Source: JAJYKN01 sp045403145 (GTDB lineage: Bacteria > Nitrospirota > UBA9217). From it: a stretch of 19,704 nt of DNA. Shown in pieces: positions 15,480-19,704 of the stretch (the stretch's first letter is position 1; each line of letters starts with the position of its first letter). Location: the NCBI GenBank assembly GCA_045403145.1, contig JAXIPA010000091.1, positions 1 to 19,704 on the forward strand, read 5' to 3'. The notes beneath the pieces are model-generated. The model did no database searches. It was not told the DNA's origin and saw nothing but the letters and a program-made list of their open reading frames with translations. The translations under genes and the position numbers were made by a program.

Positions 15480-18164
15480 ATGGCTAACGAAAAAAAATAC
15501 ATCTACTTTTTTGGCAGCGGCAAGGCCGACGGGACCGGAACCATGAAGGACCTGCTCGGCGGCAAGGGCGCGGGGCTCGCCGAGATGACGAACGCGGGGG
15601 TGCCGGTGCCGCCGGGGTTCACCATCACGACGGAGGTCTGCAACCTGTTCTACGACCTCGGGAAGCGCGTGCCCGCGGGCCTCGACGAAGACATGCGGCT
15701 GCACATGCAGAAGGTCGAGGGAGCCCTCGGCGGGAAATTCAAGTTCGGCGACCCGGACCGGCCGCTGCTCGTGTCCGTGCGCTCCGGCTCCAAGTTCTCC
15801 ATGCCCGGCATGATGGACACGGTCCTGAACCTGGGGCTCAACGACCGGACCATAAGCGGACTCATCCGCATGTCCGGCAACGAGCGTTTCGCCTGGGATG
15901 CCTATCGACGGTTCATTCAGATGTTCGGCAACGTGGTGATGGGCATCGAGAAGGACGTCTTCGAACACATCATCCACGAAGTAAAGAAAAAGAAGAGGGT
16001 GAACCTCGATATCGAACTTTCCGCCGACGATCTGAAGGGGCTGGTCGAGAAGTTCAAGGCCAGGGTCAGGCAGGTTGCGAAGCGCGATTTCCCGCAGGAC
16101 CACTGGGAACAGCTTCTGATGGCCCGCGACGCGGTCTTCGGCTCCTGGAACAACCCCCGCGCGATAACCTACCGCAGGCTGAACGATATCCCCGGCAATC
16201 TCGGGACGGCCGTGAACGTGCAGTCCATGGTGTTCGGCAACATGGGGGACACGTCCGCGACGGGCGTCGGGTTCACGCGGGATCCATCGACGGGCGCCAA
16301 GGAGTTCTACGGAGAATACCTGACGAACGCCCAGGGCGAGGACGTCGTGGCCGGCATCCGCACTCCTCATCCCATCTCCGACCTCAAAAAGGAGATGCCC
16401 GCGGTGTATAAGCAGCTCCGCGAGATCACGAACAAACTTGAGCAGCATTACCGCGACGTGCAGGACTTCGAGTTCACGGTCCAGGAAGGCACCCTTTTCA
16501 TGCTCCAGACCAGGACGGGCAAGCGCACGGCCCATGCCGCGGTCAAGATCGCAGTGGACATGGTGGGTGAGAAGCTCATCACGAAGGAAGAGGCCGTGCT
16601 CCGCGTCGAGCCGGCGTCGCTGGACCAGCTCCTCCATCCCGTCATCGATCCCAAGGCGAAGCTCCAGGTGATCGCCAAGGGCCTTCCCGCGTCTCCGGGC
16701 GCCGCATCGGGCAAGGTTGTGTTCACCGCCGACGAGGCGGTGAAGCAGGCGAAGAAGGAGAAGGTCATCCTCGTCAGGCCCGAGACCACGCCCGATGACA
16801 TCCACGGCATGGACGCTGCCAAGGGCATTCTGACCGCGCGCGGCGGCATGACCTCACACGCGGCGGTCGTGGCGCGCGGCATGGGTAAGCCCTGCGTGGC
16901 CGGCTGCGAGACCATCAAGGTGGATCTCAAGGCGGAAAAATTCACGGTAAACGGCGTGACCGTTAAATTGGGAGACCACATCACGATCGACGGCGGCACC
17001 GGCCGCGTGATCCTCGGGAAGGTCCCGACGGTGGAGCCCACGGTCTCCGGCGATTTCGGCACGCTGATGAAGTGGGCCGACGAGATCCGCACCATGGGTG
17101 TGCGCGCCAACGCGGACATTCCGCGCGACGCGAAGATGGCGATGAAGTTCGGCGCCGAGGGCATCGGCCTCTGCCGCACGGAGCACATGTTTTTCGCCTC
17201 GGAACGGCTGCCCTTCGTACAGCAGATGATACTGGCGGACACCACCGAGGGTCGAGAGAAGGCGCTGGCGAAGCTCCTGCCCATGCAGCGGTCCGACTTC
17301 AAGGGCCTTTTCCAGGCCATGGGCGGGTTTCCGGTCACCATTCGCCTCCTCGACCCGCCGCTCCATGAGTTCCTGCCGAAGCGCGAGGAACTCATGGTCG
17401 AGGTCGCGGTGATGCAGGCGAAACGGGCGCCCAAGGCGTCGATCGCGAAGAAGGAGAAGCTCCTGCAACGGGTCGAGGAGCTGCACGAGTTCAATCCCAT
17501 GCTCGGCCACCGCGGCTGCCGGCTCGGCATCGTGTACCCCGAGATCACCCGCATGCAGACGCGCGCCATTATCGAGGCGGCCTGCGATTTGGCGAAGAAG
17601 GGCAAGAAGGTCGTCCCCGAGATCATGGTGCCGCTCGTGGGCATCAAGAAGGAGCTCCAGCACCAGAAGGAGCTGATCAAGGCCACGGCCGAAGAGGTGA
17701 TGAAGAAGAAGGGCGTGAAGATCCAGTACCTCATCGGGACCATGATCGAGCTGCCGCGCGCCGCAGTCATCGCGGACGAGATCGCGAAAGAGGCCGAGTT
17801 CTTCTCCTTCGGCACGAATGACCTGACCCAGACGACCTTCGGTTTTTCCCGCGACGACGCGGGCAAGTTCATCGGCTACTATACCGAGAACAACATCCTC
17901 GAAAAGGACCCCTTCCAGACCCTGGACCAGGAGGGCGTCGGCCAGCTCGTGAAAATGGGCGTGGAGAGGGGCCGCGCCACCCGGCAGAACCTCAAGGTCG
18001 GCATCTGCGGCGAGCACGGCGGCGACCCCGCCTCCGTGGAGTTCTGCTACCGGACGGGCCTCAACTACGTGAGCTGCTCGCCCTTCCGCGTGCCGATCGC
18101 GCGGCTGGCGGCGGCCCATGCCAAGCTCAAGGAAAAGGGCATCGGCGTGGCGACGTCGAAGTAA
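15480..18164 (+). CDS. ppdK: Pyruvate, phosphate dikinase
   Basis: An 894-aa enzyme that interconverts pyruvate + ATP + Pi and PEP + AMP + PPi through phosphohistidine; it can serve gluconeogenesis or PPi-linked glycolysis. The N-terminal nucleotide-binding domain begins with GGKGAGLAEM (27-36) and has VSVRSGSKFSMPGMMDT (98-114); the central swivelling domain has GGMTSHAAVVARGMGKPCVAG with catalytic H460; the C-terminal PEP/pyruvate barrel has ADIPRDAKMAMKFGAEGIGLCRTEHMF and catalytic C843 in GICGEHGGDP. All signature residues are present and length is normal (Clostridium symbiosum 874). ATG 15480 has AGGAGG eight bases upstream, the best ribosome site in the window. It is 111 bases after glyS and ends before a strong terminator; no separate promoter is clear, so co-transcription with glyQS is likely. 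Confidence 0.96.
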   Translation: MANEKKYIYFFGSGKADGTGTMKDLLGGKGAGLAEMTNAGVPVPPGFTITTEVCNLFYDLGKRVPAGLDEDMRLHMQKVEGALGGKFKFGDPDRPLLVSVRSGSKFSMPGMMDTVLNLGLNDRTISGLIRMSGNERFAWDAYRRFIQMFGNVVMGIEKDVFEHIIHEVKKKKRVNLDIELSADDLKGLVEKFKARVRQVAKRDFPQDHWEQLLMARDAVFGSWNNPRAITYRRLNDIPGNLGTAVNVQSMVFGNMGDTSATGVGFTRDPSTGAKEFYGEYLTNAQGEDVVAGIRTPHPISDLKKEMPAVYKQLREITNKLEQHYRDVQDFEFTVQEGTLFMLQTRTGKRTAHAAVKIAVDMVGEKLITKEEAVLRVEPASLDQLLHPVIDPKAKLQVIAKGLPASPGAASGKVVFTADEAVKQAKKEKVILVRPETTPDDIHGMDAAKGILTARGGMTSHAAVVARGMGKPCVAGCETIKVDLKAEKFTVNGVTVKLGDHITIDGGTGRVILGKVPTVEPTVSGDFGTLMKWADEIRTMGVRANADIPRDAKMAMKFGAEGIGLCRTEHMFFASERLPFVQQMILADTTEGREKALAKLLPMQRSDFKGLFQAMGGFPVTIRLLDPPLHEFLPKREELMVEVAVMQAKRAPKASIAKKEKLLQRVEELHEFNPMLGHRGCRLGIVYPEITRMQTRAIIEAACDLAKKGKKVVPEIMVPLVGIKKELQHQKELIKATAEEVMKKKGVKIQYLIGTMIELPRAAVIADEIAKEAEFFSFGTNDLTQTTFGFSRDDAGKFIGYYTENNILEKDPFQTLDQEGVGQLVKMGVERGRATRQNLKVGICGEHGGDPASVEFCYRTGLNYVSCSPFRVPIARLAAAHAKLKEKGIGVATSK

Positions 18165-18184
18165 GTATTTGCATGATTAAGTCG

Positions 18185-18218
18185 AAGGGCGGCCGAAAGG
18201 CCGCCCTTTGTTGTTTGT
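18185..18218 (+). terminator. Intrinsic terminator after ppdK
   Basis: AAGGGCGGCC (18185-18194) and GGCCGCCCTT (18199-18208) pair perfectly around a GAAA tetraloop and run into tgttgtttgt. It closes the glyQ-glyS-ppdK unit. Confidence 0.92.
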
Positions 18219-18236
18219 ACGGCTTTTGAAAATATC

Positions 18237-18264
18237 TTTACAGCTATTTACGGTATGTTATAAT
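18237..18264 (+). promoter_or_regulatory. Promoter of the AbrB-Doc toxin-antitoxin operon
   Basis: TTTACA (18237-18242) and a perfect TATAAT (18259-18264) are 16 bases apart. The -10 box lies within the palindrome at 18257-18275. A GGAGGTG ribosome site at 18282-18288 follows, so the leader is about 22 bases. Confidence 0.75.
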
Positions 18265-18275
18265 GACGTTATAAC
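18257..18275. promoter_or_regulatory. Palindromic operator over the -10 box
   Basis: GTTATAA (18257-18263) and TTATAAC (18269-18275) are exact reverse complements around TGACG; outer TA pairs extend it with one mismatch, and CGTTATAACG (18267-18276) is a nested 10-bp palindrome. Its place over the promoter fits autorepression by the AbrB-fold antitoxin encoded next, the usual control of such operons. Confidence 0.65.
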
Positions 18276-18292
18276 GTATTCGGAGGTGTTCT

Positions 18293-18541
18293 ATGTACAG
18301 GAAGGTGTTCTCCGTCGGAAACAGCAAGGGAGTGTCCATTCCTGCCGACTATCTCAGCAAGCTCGATCTTGCCGTGGGGGCCGAAGTCGACGTGACGCTT
18401 GACGAGGACCATGATCGCATCGTGATCGAGCCGGTTCGCAGGAAGAAATATCCCAAGGGAGTGGATAAGGAATTCGTCGCCCAGGTGAATGATTTTATTG
18501 ACCGCTACCGTCCTGCGCTCAGGGAACTGGCGAAAAAGTGA
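18293..18541 (+). CDS. AbrB/MazE-fold antitoxin
   Basis: An 82-aa protein whose first 48 residues are a SpoVT-AbrB swapped-hairpin DNA-binding fold: RKVFSVGNSKGVSIPADYLSKLDLAVGAEVDVTLD, with the usual GNSxGVxIP core and a VIEPV strand at 44-48. The rest (50-82) is charged and helical and probably wraps the toxin. It would dimerise, bind the palindrome over its own promoter and neutralise the Doc-like protein. The ATG at 18293 has GGAGGTG five bases upstream. The stop codon overlaps the toxin's GTG start in the sequence GTGA, implying translational coupling. AbrB-Doc pairings are a known variant of the Phd-Doc arrangement. Confidence 0.85.
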   Translation: MYRKVFSVGNSKGVSIPADYLSKLDLAVGAEVDVTLDEDHDRIVIEPVRRKKYPKGVDKEFVAQVNDFIDRYRPALRELAKK

Positions 18542-18924
18542 GATACCTCTCAGCCGAGCAAGTGCTCTTCATCCATTCGAGAATCATCGATGAGACTGGG
18601 GGCGCTCATGGAGTGCGGGATCTGGGGCTTCTTAAATCTGCTGTCGCACGACCGCGTGCAACGTTCGGCGGGCAGGATCTATATGCTGACGTTTTTCACA
18701 AAGGTGCGGCTCTGCTGGAGTCCTTGGCGAGAAATCATCCGTTTCTTGATGGAAATAAGAGAACGGCTATTACAGCGGCATGCATTTTTTTTGAGAGGAA
18801 TGGTTGCCGCATTGAAGCGACACAACAAGAACTTGAACACATTACCCTGGATGTGGCAGTTGGAGCAACCTCTCACAATGATGCGGCGAAATGGTTGAAG
18901 ATTCATTGTGTTCCGTGTAAATAA
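18538..18924 (+). CDS. doc: Doc-type Fic-domain toxin
   Basis: A 128-aa Fic/Doc protein. The active-site loop HPFLDGNKRTA is at residues 67-77 with catalytic H67; the NKR ending, in place of the GNGR of AMPylating Fic enzymes, marks the Doc group, whose P1 member phosphorylates EF-Tu and stops translation. The opening YLSAEQVLFIHSRIIDETGG and GVRDLGLLKSAVARP are typical of chromosomal Doc proteins, and length fits (P1 Doc 126 aa). No truncation or lost catalytic residue is seen, so it is predicted active. Start is GTG 18538, overlapping the antitoxin stop by four bases. Base composition falls below that of the ppdK neighbour, especially in the last third, consistent with acquisition by transfer. 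Confidence 0.88.
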   Translation: MRYLSAEQVLFIHSRIIDETGGAHGVRDLGLLKSAVARPRATFGGQDLYADVFHKGAALLESLARNHPFLDGNKRTAITAACIFFERNGCRIEATQQELEHITLDVAVGATSHNDAAKWLKIHCVPCK

Positions 18925-19022
18925 TATCAGCCCGAAGGTGAATTGGTCCGGACAGACTCGCAGCCCGCGGTAATAAAAAAAGAGCTGCTGCGGCAGGCTG
19001 TGCCGAGTTTATTGAGGGAAAA

Positions 19023-19628
19023 ATGAATGCAGGCTGGATCCTTGTCTTTAGTACCTGCCTTCTCTGGTCCGCCGTTAATCCCCATGACTACTTCACCTGG
19101 TTTCTGGAGGTTGCGCCGGCCATGGCTGCGTTCGTCATTCTCATTGCGACCAGGAAGCGCTTCCCCCTGACGAGCCTTGCCTACACGCTCATCCTCATCC
19201 ACAGCATCATCCTGATGGTCGGCGGACACTATACGTACGCCGAGGTGCCTCTCTTCGACTGGGTGAAGGAGGTCCTGCATCAATCGCGGAACAACTACGA
19301 CAAGGTCGGCCATTTCGCTCAGGGCTTTATCCCTGCAATTCTTGCGCGTGAGATTCTTCTCCGCAGGAACGTTGTGCAGAAAGGGCCGTGGCTTTCGTTT
19401 ATCGTAATTTCGATCTGCCTCGCCATCAGTGCCGTGTACGAACTGATCGAATGGTGGACGGCCGAGCTGACGGGCACGGCGGCCGAGGCCTTTCTCGGCA
19501 CGCAGGGCTACGCGTGGGACACCCAGTCGGACATGGCCTTCGCCCTTATCGGCGCGGTTACGTCATTGGTCCTGCTCAGCCGCATCCATGATAAACAACT
19601 CGGCGCTTTATCTTCTGCTGTGAAGTAG
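19023..19628 (+). CDS. yjdF: YjdF/DUF2238 family inner-membrane protein
   Basis: A 201-aa polytopic membrane protein (E. coli YjdF is about 209 aa). Hydrophobic segments lie near residues 4-20, 28-43, 50-67, 98-112, 122-141 and 172-187, so about six transmembrane helices. Family signatures are present in loops: GGHYTYAEVP (67-76), NNYDKVGHFAQGF (90-102), YELIEWW (139-145) and FLGTQGYAWDTQSDM (157-171). These conserved His, Asp and Glu residues suggest a metal or substrate site, but the family has no established biochemical role that I know of. ATG 19023 follows GAGGG with five bases between. It is separated from the toxin by 98 bases with no clear promoter or terminator; a functional link to the toxin-antitoxin pair is unlikely. 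Confidence 0.8.
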   Translation: MNAGWILVFSTCLLWSAVNPHDYFTWFLEVAPAMAAFVILIATRKRFPLTSLAYTLILIHSIILMVGGHYTYAEVPLFDWVKEVLHQSRNNYDKVGHFAQGFIPAILAREILLRRNVVQKGPWLSFIVISICLAISAVYELIEWWTAELTGTAAEAFLGTQGYAWDTQSDMAFALIGAVTSLVLLSRIHDKQLGALSSAVK

Positions 19629-19704
19629 TTATCTTATCTCTGTCTCCCACACTGCATGTCTCCCCACGCTCATGATCTTGTCGTATATATTAGTCCGCTC
19701 CGCG

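Noticed and set aside
16448..18119. Two long minus-strand frames (474 and 421 codons) inside ppdK
   Set aside because: Both are antisense to the well-supported ppdK sequence and have shadow-like composition.

Overview
The window reads as one end of a contig from a GC-rich (roughly 60%), Gram-negative-like, probably anaerobic or facultative bacterium. Gene content and intergenic repeat style (hairpin-forming 'cacgaagacaccaagg' and 'cacagagg' elements, glyQ-glyS-ppdK linkage, single-cluster ferredoxin, GH57 hydrolase) remind me of Desulfobacterota or Nitrospirota metagenome-assembled genomes. That placement is inference only. Bases 1-14 equal the 3' end of an Illumina TruSeq adapter, so the left edge is a sequencing or assembly edge, not biology.

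Layout. (a) 109-294 (+): small [4Fe-4S] ferredoxin. (b) 341-5733 (-): a fatty-acid beta-oxidation set transcribed fadD - fadI - fadJ (acyl-CoA synthetase, thiolase, hydratase/3-hydroxyacyl-CoA dehydrogenase) with hairpin-forming repeats in both internal gaps. No acyl-CoA dehydrogenase or electron-transfer flavoprotein is in view. (c) 5969-7213 (-): an RhlB-like DEAD-box RNA helicase. (d) 7214-9290: an accessory island. A perfect 12-bp inverted repeat carries promoter hexamers on both strands. It precedes a winged-helix/MNT-nucleotidyltransferase fusion gene that overlaps a HEPN-domain gene; the catalytic DxD of the MNT domain reads NxN and the HEPN RNase signature also looks lost. Next come two tiny lysine-rich ORFs (20 and 18 codons) with matching strong ribosome-binding leaders, separated by several hairpins and a 14-bp inverted repeat. 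(e) 9356-12003 (+): an FtsB/DivIC septum protein and a GH57 glycoside hydrolase. (f) 12073-18218 (+): consensus promoter, structured leader, glyQ, glyS, ppdK and a strong terminator. GlyQ and GlyS both start at TTG, and the gap between them is built from repeat fragments. (g) 18237-18924 (+): AbrB-type antitoxin and Doc/Fic toxin with a palindromic operator over the -10 box. (h) 19023-19628 (+): YjdF/DUF2238 membrane protein.

How the genes work together. The fad block would activate fatty acids and carry out all beta-oxidation steps except the first dehydrogenation. The glyQS-ppdK unit joins translation with pyruvate/PEP interconversion, and GH57 probably handles storage glucan. The most unusual part is 7700-9290: a self-regulated wHTH-MNT/HEPN pair, both with eroded catalytic motifs, next to a duplicated lysine-peptide gene that normal gene calling would miss.
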